Assembly (NCBI GenBank): GCA_046327755.1
Contig: JAXLXW010000009.1
Location: 191,695-255,694, forward strand
DNA: 64,000 nucleotides
Origin: SCN-70-22 sp046327755
Lineage (GTDB): Bacteria > Gemmatimonadota > Gemmatimonadetes > Gemmatimonadales > Gemmatimonadaceae
Direction: 5' to 3'
A model generated the notes under the pieces. The model ran no database searches, was not told where the DNA came from, and saw nothing but the letters and a program-made list of their open reading frames with translations. A program made the position numbers and the translations under genes. Positions 1 to 8,713 of the stretch are shown here, piece after piece. Position 1 is the first letter of the stretch, and the number at the start of each line of letters is the position of its first letter.

Positions 1-37
1 GCGCGCCCGGCCCTGCCGTCATACACCGGAGCCTCGC

Positions 38-1051
38 ATGTCACTGTCCCTTCGATCTCCCCGCTTCGCCCTCCTCCTGACGGCCACGCTCGCCCTCGCG
101 GCGTGCGGTGATGACGCCAGCGCGCCTGCGACTCACGTCCCGACCACGATCTCCCTCGAGGTCCCGGCCGCCGAGGTGTACGAGAGCGACGTGCTCGAGT
201 TGCAGGCCGTGGTGCGCGACGAGCGGGGTGCGATCATCCCCAACGCCGCCGTCACCTGGTCGGTGTCGAACGCGGCGCGTGCCGAGGTGGCGCCTAACGG
301 GTCGACCACCTTCCTGCGCCCGGGCGCTGTCAGCGTGACGGCGTCGATCGGGGCGCTCTCGGCGAGCCACCCGTTCGACGTGCAGCAGCTGCACGTGTTG
401 CAGGTGACGGTGATGTCGCCGCGGCAGCTCCTCGCCCCGGGCGACCTGGTCCCCATCGGCGTGCGCGTGCAGGGTGAAGGAGGGCGTGACGTGATGGGGC
501 GCGTGGTCACCCTCGCCTCCGACAACCCCGACATCGTCGCGATCGACAACGCCGGGCGCGTCCGCGCGATCAAGGCCGGGGCCGCGACGGTGCGTGCCAC
601 GGCGGACGGCGTGTCGGGGACGGTGCGCGTGCAGGTGGTGGGCGACGACGCGGTCCTCTCGCTCTCGCGTGTTGGCGGCGGGATGCTCCCGCTGCTGGTC
701 GATGCCGACAGCGTCTCGTGGAACGGGGTGCGCGAGTATCACGAGGTCTTCATCGAGGGTGGGCGGCTCATCGTCACCACGGGCGAGTCGGGGCGCTACA
801 CGATCGAGATCCGCTACGCCGAGTACGTCGTGAGCGGCCCGCCGGGAGCGCGGACGTACACGCTGCGCGCCACCTGGCGCGACCGCGACTTCGGGGTGGT
901 GGCAGGCGGGGCGAACGGGGAACTCGTGATGACGTCCGAGTACATCTCGCCGTTGCAGCACACGGCGACCGGGGCGACGGACGGGATGGCGGTGCGCTAT
1001 CGCATCGCGGGGACGGACGAGCACCTCGACCTGCTGTATCGGCGCGACTAG
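38..1051 (+). CDS. Ig-like (Big_2) surface lipoprotein
   Basis: 337-aa predicted lipoprotein. A signal peptide ends in a lipobox (LAAC, about residues 19-22), so the mature protein is lipid-anchored and exported. Two bacterial Ig-like (Big_2 type) domains follow, at about residues 35-115 and 118-200. Both show the family pattern of a beta sandwich ending in a 'G.A.V.A' strand, for example 'KAGAATVRATADGVSG'. The C-terminal 130 residues form a further beta-rich domain I do not recognise. The role is probably structural or adhesive at the cell surface, with no enzyme motif visible. The ATG at 38 is the first start in the frame. The gene stands alone, followed by a palindromic repeat and an IS element. 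One GCCTAACG octamer lies in its coding region (292-299, encoding Pro-Asn). Confidence 0.75.
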   Translation: MSLSLRSPRFALLLTATLALAACGDDASAPATHVPTTISLEVPAAEVYESDVLELQAVVRDERGAIIPNAAVTWSVSNAARAEVAPNGSTTFLRPGAVSVTASIGALSASHPFDVQQLHVLQVTVMSPRQLLAPGDLVPIGVRVQGEGGRDVMGRVVTLASDNPDIVAIDNAGRVRAIKAGAATVRATADGVSGTVRVQVVGDDAVLSLSRVGGGMLPLLVDADSVSWNGVREYHEVFIEGGRLIVTTGESGRYTIEIRYAEYVVSGPPGARTYTLRATWRDRDFGVVAGGANGELVMTSEYISPLQHTATGATDGMAVRYRIAGTDEHLDLLYRRD

Positions 1052-1102
1052 CCGGGGCGCGGGGACTGGCGAGGGTGGACAGCAAGGAGCAGAAAGCCTT
1101 AC

Positions 1103-1181
1103 ACGGAGGTTCACAGAGGGATCACGGAGGTACACGTAGCAGGGCGTCGGCGGTTGCGAGCACGCCTCTGTGCGCCTCCGT
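1103..1181. repeat. Long imperfect palindrome of tandem CACGGAGG-like units
   Basis: The left arm, 1103-1119, and the right arm, 1165-1181, are complementary at 15 of 17 positions. Both arms are built from tandem units of the type CACGGAGG/CACAGAGG spaced about 9-11 nt, extending from about 1099 to 1199. The loop is about 45 nt. RNA from either strand would form a strong hairpin. A similarly built element lies at 20721-20819. It abuts the left side of the IS110 element and may be its target. Confidence 0.6.
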
Positions 1182-1203
1182 GCTGCCTCCGTGAACCTTG
1201 TAT

Positions 1204-1447
1204 GTCTCCATTGAAGGTTCGCAAGCGTGGTGTAGGCTCAAGGCGGCGGCAGCTCGCGCGTGGTGAACCGGGGCCGGGCGGTGACCCGAGCCCGTCACAG
1301 AGTGGGAGCGCCGTCGCCGCGATCGCCGAGAGCCCGAACAGCTACCGGGGCCCGCACGCCCGACGGCGTGGGGAGCCCGCATCTCGCAAGGCGGGGCGTG
1401 CGCGATCCGCGGGGGATCCTCTCAACGCGGGCGGAGGCCGACGCGCG
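1204..1447 (+). ncRNA. Candidate IS110 bridge RNA region
   Basis: This 244-bp noncoding stretch lies immediately upstream of the IS110 transposase start. IS110-group elements are known to transcribe a structured bridge RNA from this position, with loops that pair to target and donor DNA. Here position is the evidence. I did not fold the sequence or identify guide loops, and a second copy would be needed to define them. Confidence 0.35.
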
Positions 1448-2413
1448 ATGGCAGCGACCGACACACAGGCGGCAGGCGAGCGAGCGGTGGGGATCGACGT
1501 GAGTGCGACGACGCTGGACGTGGCGGTGCATGGGGGACGGGGCTGGCAGGCCGAGAATGCGGCCGGGGGGATCGCGGCGCTCGTGGCGGCCCTGGACGCG
1601 TTGCACCCGGCGGTGATCGTGCTCGAAGCGACCGGCGTGTACCACCAGGCGGTCACCAGCGCCTTGGCGGCGGCCGGGCTGCCGGTGGTCGTGGTGAATC
1701 CCCGCCAGGTGCGCGACTTCGCGCGGAGCACGGGGCAATTGGCGAAGACCGACCGGCTCGACGCGGCGGTACTCGCGCAGTTTGCGGCCGTGGTGCGGCC
1801 GACGCCGCGGCCGCTCCCGGACGACGCGCTGCTGGAGTTGCGCGCGCTGCTCGAGCGCCGGCGCCAGTTGGTGGAGATGCTCACGGCGGAGAAGAACCGC
1901 CTCGCGGTGGCGCGGCGGAGCGTGCGGCCGAGTCTGCAGCGCGTGATGCGGACCCTGGAGCGCGCGTTGGCGGAGGCGGATGACGACATCGGCCAGTGGT
2001 TGCGCCGGAGTCCGGTGTGGCGGGCGCAGGAGGCGTTGCTGCGGAGCGTGCCGGGCGTGGGCCCCCAAACGGCGCGCTGCCTGATCGCCCAGTTGCCGGA
2101 ACTCGGACGCCTGACCCGGCGCGAGATCGCGGCGCTGGTCGGCGTGGCCCCGCTGGCGCGCGACTCCGGGACCCTGCGCGGGCGGCGCACGTGTTGGGGA
2201 GGCCGCGCGCCCGTGCGGGCGGCGTTGTACATGGCGGTCATCAGCGGGATTCGCTGCAATCCGGTGCTGCGCGCCTGCTATCAGCGCCTGCGGGCGGCGG
2301 GCAAACCCGCGAAGCTGGCGCTCACCGCCTGCATCCGCCGGCTCCTCACGATCATCAACGCGATGCTGAAAACGCAGCAACGGTGGCAGCCGACACAGGC
2401 CGCCACCGCTTGA
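1448..2413 (+). CDS. IS110-family transposase (DEDD)
   Basis: 321-aa transposase. The N-terminal DEDD/RuvC-like domain (residues 1-160) starts 'VGIDVSATTLDVAVHG' with the first catalytic Asp, continues with 'VLEATGVYHQAV' (Glu) and contains 'KTDRLDAAVLAQF' (the D..D pair). The C-terminal Transposase_20 domain carries 'LRSVPGVGPQTARCLIAQLPELG' style helix-hairpin-helix sequence and the conserved Ser region near 'VISGIRCNPVLRACYQRL'. Both parts and the spacing match IS110 family proteins, and the length is only slightly short of the usual 330-400 aa. I chose the ATG at 1448 because the family signature starts about 15 residues later; the frame is open further upstream but reads as noncoding. 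It appears intact. Confidence 0.9.
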   Translation: MAATDTQAAGERAVGIDVSATTLDVAVHGGRGWQAENAAGGIAALVAALDALHPAVIVLEATGVYHQAVTSALAAAGLPVVVVNPRQVRDFARSTGQLAKTDRLDAAVLAQFAAVVRPTPRPLPDDALLELRALLERRRQLVEMLTAEKNRLAVARRSVRPSLQRVMRTLERALAEADDDIGQWLRRSPVWRAQEALLRSVPGVGPQTARCLIAQLPELGRLTRREIAALVGVAPLARDSGTLRGRRTCWGGRAPVRAALYMAVISGIRCNPVLRACYQRLRAAGKPAKLALTACIRRLLTIINAMLKTQQRWQPTQAATA

Positions 2414-2534
2414 CTTTCAACACAGCTACTCTGTGCCGAGCTTTAGTTCTTCTCGGGAGCGGCGCGACCCACCGTCCCTGGGGTGCACTCTGGCGGTTAG
2501 ACTGGAAGGGAGATCCCTTCCTGCGACGCACTCC

Positions 2535-3338
2535 ATGCCACGCCTTCACCTCGTCGTCACGCGGCAGCGCCTATTCTCGAGCGCCGCCGCGTTCGTGTTC
2601 GCGCTCCTGCTGTCGCCAGCCGCAACCGTCGGCGCGCAGCCGGCGCGCACCATCCTCGCCATCGGCGCCCACGCCGGCGACATGGAACTGACGACCGGCG
2701 CCGTCCTTGCCAGCGCGCGGCAGCGGGGGGACCGGGTGGTGCTCCTGCACCTCACGTTGGGGGAAGGGGGAAACCCCGCGCTCACCCCGGCCGCGTACGG
2801 CGAGCAGAAGCGGCGCGAGGCGCAGGCGGTGGCGGAGGCGTTAGGCGCGGAGGTGCGCTTCGCCCCCTATCGCGACGGCGAGCTCCCGAACGACGACGCC
2901 ACGCGCCGCTGGGTGGCCGACCAGATCCGCGACGTGCGCCCCACGCACGTCTTCACGCACTGGAAGGACGGGATGCACAAGGACCACATCGCGACGAGCG
3001 CGGTGGTGCGCGATGCCGTGCTCCTCGCCTCGCTGCCTGGCGTGGTGACCGACCATCCGGCCTGGCGCGGCGTGCGCGCCGTCTGGTATGCCGACAACTG
3101 GGAGGATGCGCCTGGCTTCACCCCCTTCGTCTACGTCGCCGTGAACGATGCCTTCGAGCGGTGGCGCGGCGCCGTGGCACGCTACGAGTTCGTGCACGGG
3201 AAGACGTCGGGCTTCCCGTATCTCGACTACTACAGCGCGCTCGCCACCGTGCGCGGCGCGGTGGCGGGAAAGGGGCACGCCGTCGCCTTTGCCATCGAAC
3301 CGTTCGGGCAGCGGCGCGTGCTGGACTCACTCCCATGA
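2535..3338 (+). CDS. Exported PIG-L family deacetylase
   Basis: 267-aa LmbE/PIG-L type Zn-dependent N-deacetylase. A signal peptide covers about residues 1-35 (cleavage after 'VGA-QPA'), predicting a periplasmic or secreted enzyme. The metal-binding first motif reads 'AHAGDME' (family HPDDE; the His, Asp and Glu ligand positions are kept although Pro-Asp became Ala-Gly), and the second motif is 'HKDH'. Family members remove N-acetyl from GlcNAc-type sugars. The stop overlaps the start of the following GH9 gene (ATGA at 3335-3338), so the two are translationally coupled, suggesting action on the same glycan. ATG 2535 is used because it starts the signal peptide. A CGTTAGGC octamer lies at 2839-2846. 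Confidence 0.85.
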   Translation: MPRLHLVVTRQRLFSSAAAFVFALLLSPAATVGAQPARTILAIGAHAGDMELTTGAVLASARQRGDRVVLLHLTLGEGGNPALTPAAYGEQKRREAQAVAEALGAEVRFAPYRDGELPNDDATRRWVADQIRDVRPTHVFTHWKDGMHKDHIATSAVVRDAVLLASLPGVVTDHPAWRGVRAVWYADNWEDAPGFTPFVYVAVNDAFERWRGAVARYEFVHGKTSGFPYLDYYSALATVRGAVAGKGHAVAFAIEPFGQRRVLDSLP

Positions 3339-5161
3339 TCGCGCTCACGATCACGCCGCTCGTCGCCTCGTTGCTCCTGACGGGTGACGCTTCCGACAGC
3401 GCCTTCATCCGCGTCAACCAGCTCGGTTACGCGCCAGACGCCCCCAAGGTCGCCGTCGTCTGCGCACTGCAACCGGTCGCGCTCGGCGCCTTCGAGCTGC
3501 GCGACGCCGGCGCGCGCGTCGTGCTGCGGGGGCGCGCGCAGGCGAGCGCGCCGTTTGCCGCCTGCACGCAGACCTGGCGCCTCGACTTCACGCGCCTCGC
3601 GCGCGAGGGGACGTACCGCCTCGAGGCTGGTGCCCTCGCCCCGGTCACCGTGCGCATCGGGCGCGCCGCCTATCGCGCCGCGGCTGACTCGCTCCTCGTC
3701 TACATGCGGCAGCAGCGCTCCGACTACAACCCGTTCTTCAAGGCGAAGGTGCACCAGCGCGACGGGATCGTCGTGGGCGATTCACCGCGGGCCGGCGACT
3801 TCGTCCCCGTCTCCGGCGGGTGGGCCGACGCCTCCGACTACCTGCAGTACGTCACCACCTCCGCCAACGCGACCTTCGTCATGCTCAAGGCCGCGCGTGA
3901 CTATCCGCGCGCCTTCGGCGATGCATTCGCGGCGAGTGGCGATTCCGGGGCCAACGGCGTGCGCGACATCCTGGACGAGGCGCGCCACGGACTGCAGTGG
4001 CTCGTCAAGATGTTCCCAAACGATCGAGAGCTCTACAACCAGCTCGGCGACGACCGCGACCACACCTTCAACGACCTCCCCACCACCGACTCGTCCGACT
4101 ACGGCTGGGGGAAGGGGAAGGAACGCGCGCTCTACCCCTGTACCGGACAACCGCAGGGGCTCTTCAAGTACAAGAACCGCGCGACCGGCTACGCCTCCAC
4201 CGCCGGCAAGGTCGCCGCGGCGATGGCGTTAGGCGCGCAACTCCTGCGCGCGCGCGACCCCGCCTTCGCCGACACGCTCGCCCGCAAGGCGGCCGCCGCC
4301 TACGCCCTCGGCGTCGAGTTCCCCGGCGCCTGCCAGACCGCCCCGGGACGCGCTCCCTACTTCTATGAAGAGGACAACTGGGTCGACGACATGGAGCTCG
4401 GCGCGTCGCAGCTCTATGCCCTCACCCGCGACGCACGCTACCTGCGCGAAGGCGTCGCCTACGCCGCGAAGGAACCCATCACCCCATGGATGGGGGCCGA
4501 CACCGCGCGCCACTACCAGTGGTATCCGTGGTTCAACAACGGGCATCACGAACTCTGGCGCGAGAGCCGCGGCGCCGAACGCCAACCGATGATCGACTAC
4601 TACCGCCGTGGGCTCGAGGCCGTCGTGGCGCGCGCCGGCAACGGATTCCGCGTCGGGATCCCGTTCATCTGGTGCTCCAACAACCTCATGGCCTCGTTCG
4701 CCACGCAGGCCATGCTCTACCGCCTGATGAGCGGCGACACGCGCTTCCGTCCCTACGAACAAGCAGCACTCGATTGGCTGTTCGGGGCGAACCCGTGGGG
4801 GGTGTCGATGGTCGTCGGCGTCCCCGACGACGGGCGCTACGCCCGCGACCCGCACTCCGACATCGCGCATTCGCTCAAGGTGCGGCTGACGGGGGGGTTG
4901 CTCGATGGCCCCGTCTACCGCTCGATCTACCAGAACCTCATGTACATCCGGTTGCACGAGCCGGACGAGTATGCGCCGTTCAACACCGGCTTCATCGTCT
5001 ACCATGATGATTATGGGGACTACTCGACGAATGAGCCGATCATGGATGGGACGGCGAATCTCACCTACCTGCTCGCAGCAGTGGGAGCGCAGGGGGACGG
5101 GAGAGGGGGGACGGGAGACGAGAGTGGCCGCGCGCGGGGCGCGCGGCCGGAGGGGCGCTGA
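3335..5161 (+). CDS. Glycoside hydrolase family 9 protein
   Basis: 608-aa protein. The N-terminal hydrophobic segment looks like a signal peptide. An Ig-like CelD_N domain follows (about residues 28-115, beginning 'IRVNQLGYAPDAPKVAVV', the standard opening of this domain), then an (alpha/alpha)6 GH9 catalytic domain. The catalytic base motif is 'SGGWADASDYLQY' and the general-acid region near the C-terminus is 'DYSTNEPIMDGTANLTYLLA', where Glu follows Asn as in the family. GH9 enzymes are mostly endo-beta-glucanases; some are exo-glucosaminidases. Coupling to a PIG-L deacetylase makes an amino-sugar substrate plausible, but this is inference. The last 25 residues are low-complexity and overlap one arm of an intergenic palindrome. 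Confidence 0.85.
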   Translation: MIALTITPLVASLLLTGDASDSAFIRVNQLGYAPDAPKVAVVCALQPVALGAFELRDAGARVVLRGRAQASAPFAACTQTWRLDFTRLAREGTYRLEAGALAPVTVRIGRAAYRAAADSLLVYMRQQRSDYNPFFKAKVHQRDGIVVGDSPRAGDFVPVSGGWADASDYLQYVTTSANATFVMLKAARDYPRAFGDAFAASGDSGANGVRDILDEARHGLQWLVKMFPNDRELYNQLGDDRDHTFNDLPTTDSSDYGWGKGKERALYPCTGQPQGLFKYKNRATGYASTAGKVAAAMALGAQLLRARDPAFADTLARKAAAAYALGVEFPGACQTAPGRAPYFYEEDNWVDDMELGASQLYALTRDARYLREGVAYAAKEPITPWMGADTARHYQWYPWFNNGHHELWRESRGAERQPMIDYYRRGLEAVVARAGNGFRVGIPFIWCSNNLMASFATQAMLYRLMSGDTRFRPYEQAALDWLFGANPWGVSMVVGVPDDGRYARDPHSDIAHSLKVRLTGGLLDGPVYRSIYQNLMYIRLHEPDEYAPFNTGFIVYHDDYGDYSTNEPIMDGTANLTYLLAAVGAQGDGRGGTGDESGRARGARPEGR

Positions 5162-5231
5162 TCTCATCTAGCGAGGCAGGGGTCGGGGGCGCACTGTTGC
5201 GCGTGACTGCTCTCCTCTCCCGTCCTCTCCC
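5092..5231. repeat. Palindromic array of GGGGGACGGGAG-like units
   Basis: A purine-rich arm at about 5092-5124 (repeated GGGACGGGAGA units, inside the GH9 3' end) is matched by a pyrimidine-rich arm at about 5209-5231. The best stretch agrees at 15 of 16 positions. The architecture resembles the elements at 1103, 20721 and 34647. Confidence 0.5.
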
Positions 5232-5252
5232 GATTCCGACGTCGCCCGTCTG

Positions 5253-5741
5253 ATGCGCTTCCGTCTGATTCCCTCCGCTCCCGTTCTCGCGGCGTTCGTG
5301 CTCGCGACGATCGCACTTGCCAGCTCGGCGGGGCATGCCCAGTCCCCCAACCCCCGCTTCGGTCGCTGGAAGCTCAAGTCGGAGGCACCGCCTCCGGCCA
5401 GCAACATCATGACCTACGAGGCCAGCGGCCCCTCCGGGATGAAGGTCACGATCGAGTCGGTGAGCGCGAAGGGAGACACGACGCGCTGGTGGTACGTCAC
5501 CGACTTCGGGGGGAAACCATCTCCCGTCAGCGGCAACCCGGGGCAGACGCACGCGGCGGTGCGGCGTATCGATGCGCAGATCAACGAGATCATCAACTCG
5601 CGGGACGGCGTGGTCACGCAGCGCCTCACCAACATCCTCTCCCCCGACGGCAACACCATCGCCGTCGTCTACATGCGCGACGACGGGCAGGGGAAGACGA
5701 CGGCGGTGAGCTTCGCGACGTACGAGCGGATGCGGCCGTAG
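5253..5741 (+). CDS. Small secreted protein of unknown function
   Basis: 162-aa protein with a clear signal peptide (residues 1-30, ending 'SAGHA-Q'). The mature part is a compact mixed alpha/beta sequence with no recognised motif ('FGRWKLKSEAPPPASNIMTYE...'). It could be a small periplasmic lipocalin-like or stress-related protein, but nothing in the sequence proves this. It lies alone between the GH9 gene and a CocE-type hydrolase on the same strand. Start ATG 5253 is the first in frame and begins the signal peptide. Confidence 0.7.
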   Translation: MRFRLIPSAPVLAAFVLATIALASSAGHAQSPNPRFGRWKLKSEAPPPASNIMTYEASGPSGMKVTIESVSAKGDTTRWWYVTDFGGKPSPVSGNPGQTHAAVRRIDAQINEIINSRDGVVTQRLTNILSPDGNTIAVVYMRDDGQGKTTAVSFATYERMRP

Positions 5742-5853
5742 CGCCGCCGATTCGCCGAGCTCGCGCGCGGGCCGGCGCCCCGCTCGCGCCCGCCGCCGGC
5801 GCAGCGAAGCGGGCAATGGGGCGTATCTTGGGGTGACCTCCCAAGCCCCGACC

Positions 5854-7710
5854 ATGAACTTCCGCCTCGTCTCCTCACGCGTCGCCGCCCCGCGCGCCCT
5901 CGTCGCCGCGGCACTCCTCGCCGCCTCGCTCGGCAGCCGGCTCGCCGCCCAGTCACCCTCGGGCGACGACCTCGATCGCCACGAGATCCGCATCGCCGCC
6001 CGCGACGGCGTCAAGCTCTACGCCGTCGTCGTCGCGCCAAAGTCGCCCAGCAAGGCGCTCCCCATCATGCTCGTGCGCACGCCGTACGGCGTCGCCCAGA
6101 ACCTGCGCCCCGGCCCCATCCCCACCGCGTACGCCGAGCTGGCCAAGGACGGCTACACCTTCGTCTTCCAGGACGCGCGCGGGACCGGACGCTCGGAAGG
6201 GCGCTTCATCATGAACGGCGCCATGCACGACCCCAAGGCCGAGCCTAACGGCGTCGACGAGGCGACCGACACCTACGACACCATCGACTGGCTGGTGAAG
6301 AACATCCCCAGCAACAACGGGCGCGTCGGCGTCATGGGCGTCTCGTATCCCGGGTGGCTCGCCGGCGTCGCCGCCCTCTCCAACCATCCGGCGCTCAAGG
6401 CGGTCTCGCCGCAGGCGCCGATGACCGACACCTGGATGGGGGACGACTTCTTCCACCAGGGGGCCTTCCGCCAGTCGTTCGGCGTCGAGTACGCCACCGC
6501 GATGGAGTGGTCGCGCCAGGTCCCGTCGCCGCTCAGGATCAATCGCTACGACCGCTACGACTGGTATCTCCAGTTCCTCACCCTCAAGGAACTCGGCGCG
6601 AAGAACGGGATCGACACCCTCGCCTCGTGGCGCGGCTTCAAGACGCACCCGTCGTGGGATGGCTACTGGCAGGCCAAGGCGATGCAGAAGGTGTGGACGA
6701 AGCCTAACGTCGCCGTGCTGAACGTCGGCGGCTACTGGGACCAGGAGGACGTCTTCGGCCCGCAGGAGGCCTACCGCACCCTGGAGAAGGCCGACACCGT
6801 CCGCCGCTGGAACCACATCGTCCTCGGCCCCTGGTTCCACGGTGGGTGGGCCGGGCGCGAGACCGACGCCTTCGGCCCGATGAAGTTCGGGAGCGATGTG
6901 GGGCTCTACTACCGCGCCAACATCGAGCGCCCCTGGTTCTTCAACTACCTGCACGGTGACGGCACGGCGTCATTCAAGGAGGCGTACCTCTTCGAGGTGC
7001 AGGGAAACACGTGGCGCACCTTCGACTCGTGGCCGCCGCGCGAGGCGAAGCCGTCGAAGCTCTACCTCCTCGCCGACGGGACGCTCTCCTTCGATGCGCC
7101 GAAGAGCACCGGCAAGACGTCGTACACCAGCGACCCGCGCCACCCCGTCCCCTACATCGCGCGCCCGGTGGACGGGACGCGCTGGCGCCAGTGGCTCGTC
7201 GAGGACCAGCGCTTCGTCCACAACCGCCCCGACGTCGTGAGCTGGGAGAGCGCCCCGCTCGAGCAGGACGTCGTCATCGCCGGTGACGTGACCGCGCACC
7301 TCTTCGCCTCCACCACAGGGAGCGACGCCGACTGGGTGGTGAAGCTCATCGACGTCTATCCGGACTCGGTGGGGAGCGACCCCAAGCTCGGCGGCTACCA
7401 GCTCATGGTGGCCGGCGACATCATGCGCGGGCGCTACTACAAGAGCTTCAGCGCCCCGCGCGCCATCGTGCCGAACGCGGTGACGCCGTTCACCGTCGAC
7501 CTGCACCAGCAGGTGTACCGCTTCCAGAAGGGGCACCGCCTCATGGTGCAGGTGCAAAGCACCTGGTTCCCGCTCTACGACCGCAACCCGCAGACCTTCG
7601 TCCCCAACATCTTCGAGGCCAAGGCGAGCGACTTCAAGGCGCAGGTGCACAGCATCCACTCGGGGCCGCGCACGCCGAGCCACATCGCGGTGGGGGTGCT
7701 GCCGAACTAG
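5854..7710 (+). CDS. CocE/NonD family hydrolase (X-Pro dipeptidyl-peptidase S15-like)
   Basis: 618-aa exported alpha/beta hydrolase. A signal peptide covers residues 1-36 ('...SRLAA-QSP'). The S15 catalytic domain follows, with the nucleophile elbow 'GVMGVSYPGWLAGVAAL' (Ser in G-x-S-Y-P-G), the preceding 'QDARGTGRSEG' segment typical of the family, and an active-site His candidate in 'GPWFHGGWAG'. The C-terminal third (from about residue 395) is the X-Pro dipeptidyl-peptidase C-terminal jelly roll, including 'VIAGDVTAHLFASTTGSDADWVVKL' type sequence. Substrates in this family are peptides or small esters and amides (cocaine esterase, glutaryl acylase). An in-frame GTG at 5833 exists, but ATG 5854 begins the signal peptide. 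It carries two GCCTAACG octamers (6243, 6702). Confidence 0.9.
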   Translation: MNFRLVSSRVAAPRALVAAALLAASLGSRLAAQSPSGDDLDRHEIRIAARDGVKLYAVVVAPKSPSKALPIMLVRTPYGVAQNLRPGPIPTAYAELAKDGYTFVFQDARGTGRSEGRFIMNGAMHDPKAEPNGVDEATDTYDTIDWLVKNIPSNNGRVGVMGVSYPGWLAGVAALSNHPALKAVSPQAPMTDTWMGDDFFHQGAFRQSFGVEYATAMEWSRQVPSPLRINRYDRYDWYLQFLTLKELGAKNGIDTLASWRGFKTHPSWDGYWQAKAMQKVWTKPNVAVLNVGGYWDQEDVFGPQEAYRTLEKADTVRRWNHIVLGPWFHGGWAGRETDAFGPMKFGSDVGLYYRANIERPWFFNYLHGDGTASFKEAYLFEVQGNTWRTFDSWPPREAKPSKLYLLADGTLSFDAPKSTGKTSYTSDPRHPVPYIARPVDGTRWRQWLVEDQRFVHNRPDVVSWESAPLEQDVVIAGDVTAHLFASTTGSDADWVVKLIDVYPDSVGSDPKLGGYQLMVAGDIMRGRYYKSFSAPRAIVPNAVTPFTVDLHQQVYRFQKGHRLMVQVQSTWFPLYDRNPQTFVPNIFEAKASDFKAQVHSIHSGPRTPSHIAVGVLPN

Positions 7711-7723
7711 GCGGGAATGCGAA

Positions 7724-7753
7724 CGCGGCGCGTCGTTAGGCAGACACGCCGCG
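7724..7753. terminator. Hairpin between convergent genes
   Basis: A perfect 7-bp stem, CGCGGCG (7724-7730) with CGCCGCG (7747-7753), lies just after the hydrolase stop and before the 3' end of the cytochrome c gene. It has no U-tract. A CGTTAGGC octamer occupies the loop (7734-7741). Confidence 0.4.
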
Positions 7754-7782
7754 GAATGGACCGGGAGGGGTGGCCGCTCCCG

Positions 7783-8709
7783 CTACGGAATCGGGACCTT
7801 CCGCCCCTCCCTCCATTTCGGGTCGCTCGGCGCCGTCGCCTGCTGCGCGCGCAGGAAGTAGATGAGCGAGCGGATCTGCGTCGCGTCGAGCATCCCCGCG
7901 CTCCCCTTCCCCCAGCCGAGCATTGTCGTCCCGGGGACGCCGGCGGTGATGATCGAATCGAGTCGCGCGTCGGTGGCGAACGCCAGGTACTCCCTGGAGA
8001 TGAGGCGCGGCGCGAGCCCCGTCGCCATCCCCGGCGGCGGGACGTGGCACGTGGCGCAGTACGACCCCCACAGCGTCTGCCCCTTGGCCGCCGTCGGCGC
8101 TTCGGTCCGCATCTCCGCTGCAGCTGACGGTGCTCCACCGGGGCCGCCGCTGCGTGCCTCCTCCCGCCGCCGAGCCCGTTTGCGCTCGCGCCGCGCGCGC
8201 CAACGGGCCACGATCGGTCGCTCCGCCGCCGCGGGGGCCGCGACCCCCTTCTTCCACTCGGGGACGCTCACCGCGACCGAATCGTACGACTTGATGAACT
8301 CCGCCAGCTGCCGCACCTCCTCCATCGTCAGCGGCCCGCCGAAGTCCTGCGCCCACGCCGCCATCGCCGTCCCCGTACGCCCGCCGGCAATCGCCCACTC
8401 CACCTGCTGCAGCGTCGCCTGCTCCAGGTACTCCTTCGCCCGCAAGGTCGACCCGGTGCGCCCGCCACCGCCATTGTCGCCGTGGCACGAGGCGCAGTGC
8501 ATGGCGAAGGTCTTCTCCCCCATCTCGACGTAGGCGAGCTGCCGCTCCTCCCGCGCCGCTGCCAGCCGGCGCGGCTCACGCCACGCGTACACGGGGAACG
8601 CCGCCAGCAGCAACGCGATGCAGGCGATCCCCGCCAGGTACCAGCGGTCGAGCGAGCGCTCGAGCCACTCGCGCTCCTGCGGCGTGTCGCGGTCGGGGGC
8701 GGGGCTCAT
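7783..8709 (-). CDS. Membrane-anchored diheme cytochrome c of the bc complex
   Basis: 308-aa protein, last gene of the bc operon. One N-terminal transmembrane helix (about residues 28-48, 'YLAGIACIALLLAAFPVYAW') anchors two class I cytochrome c domains in the periplasm. The haem motifs are CASCH and CATCH, and candidate Met ligands lie in 'GTAMAAWAQDF' and 'GTTMLGWGKGS'. A charged Ala/Arg/Glu linker separates the domains. It should accept electrons from the Rieske protein and pass them to a terminal oxidase. The start ATG at 8709 lies 4 bp after the Rieske stop, as expected for a coupled operon; longer upstream reading in this frame overlaps the Rieske gene. Confidence 0.9.
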   Translation of the reverse strand: MSPAPDRDTPQEREWLERSLDRWYLAGIACIALLLAAFPVYAWREPRRLAAAREERQLAYVEMGEKTFAMHCASCHGDNGGGGRTGSTLRAKEYLEQATLQQVEWAIAGGRTGTAMAAWAQDFGGPLTMEEVRQLAEFIKSYDSVAVSVPEWKKGVAAPAAAERPIVARWRARRERKRARRREEARSGGPGGAPSAAAEMRTEAPTAAKGQTLWGSYCATCHVPPPGMATGLAPRLISREYLAFATDARLDSIITAGVPGTTMLGWGKGSAGMLDATQIRSLIYFLRAQQATAPSDPKWREGRKVPIP

Positions 8710-8713
8710 CGTC

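Larger units (their letters stand above)
1204..2440 (+). mobile_element. IS110-family insertion sequence (approximate ends)
   Basis: The element contains one transposase gene preceded by about 240 bp of noncoding DNA and followed by little noncoding DNA. IS110 elements have no terminal inverted repeats and make no clear target duplication, so the ends cannot be fixed from one copy; the limits given are estimates. The left limit falls at the end of a palindromic repeat (1099-1199). A small hairpin (CACAG/CTGTG, 2423-2437) follows the transposase stop. In the IS110 group the noncoding stretch upstream of the transposase is where the bridge RNA is encoded. Confidence 0.6.

Noticed and set aside
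1099..1199. CRISPR array, because of short regularly spaced repeats
   Set aside because: Units are 8-11 nt with 2-3 nt spacing and are mirrored as a palindrome; no spacers and no cas genes anywhere in the window.
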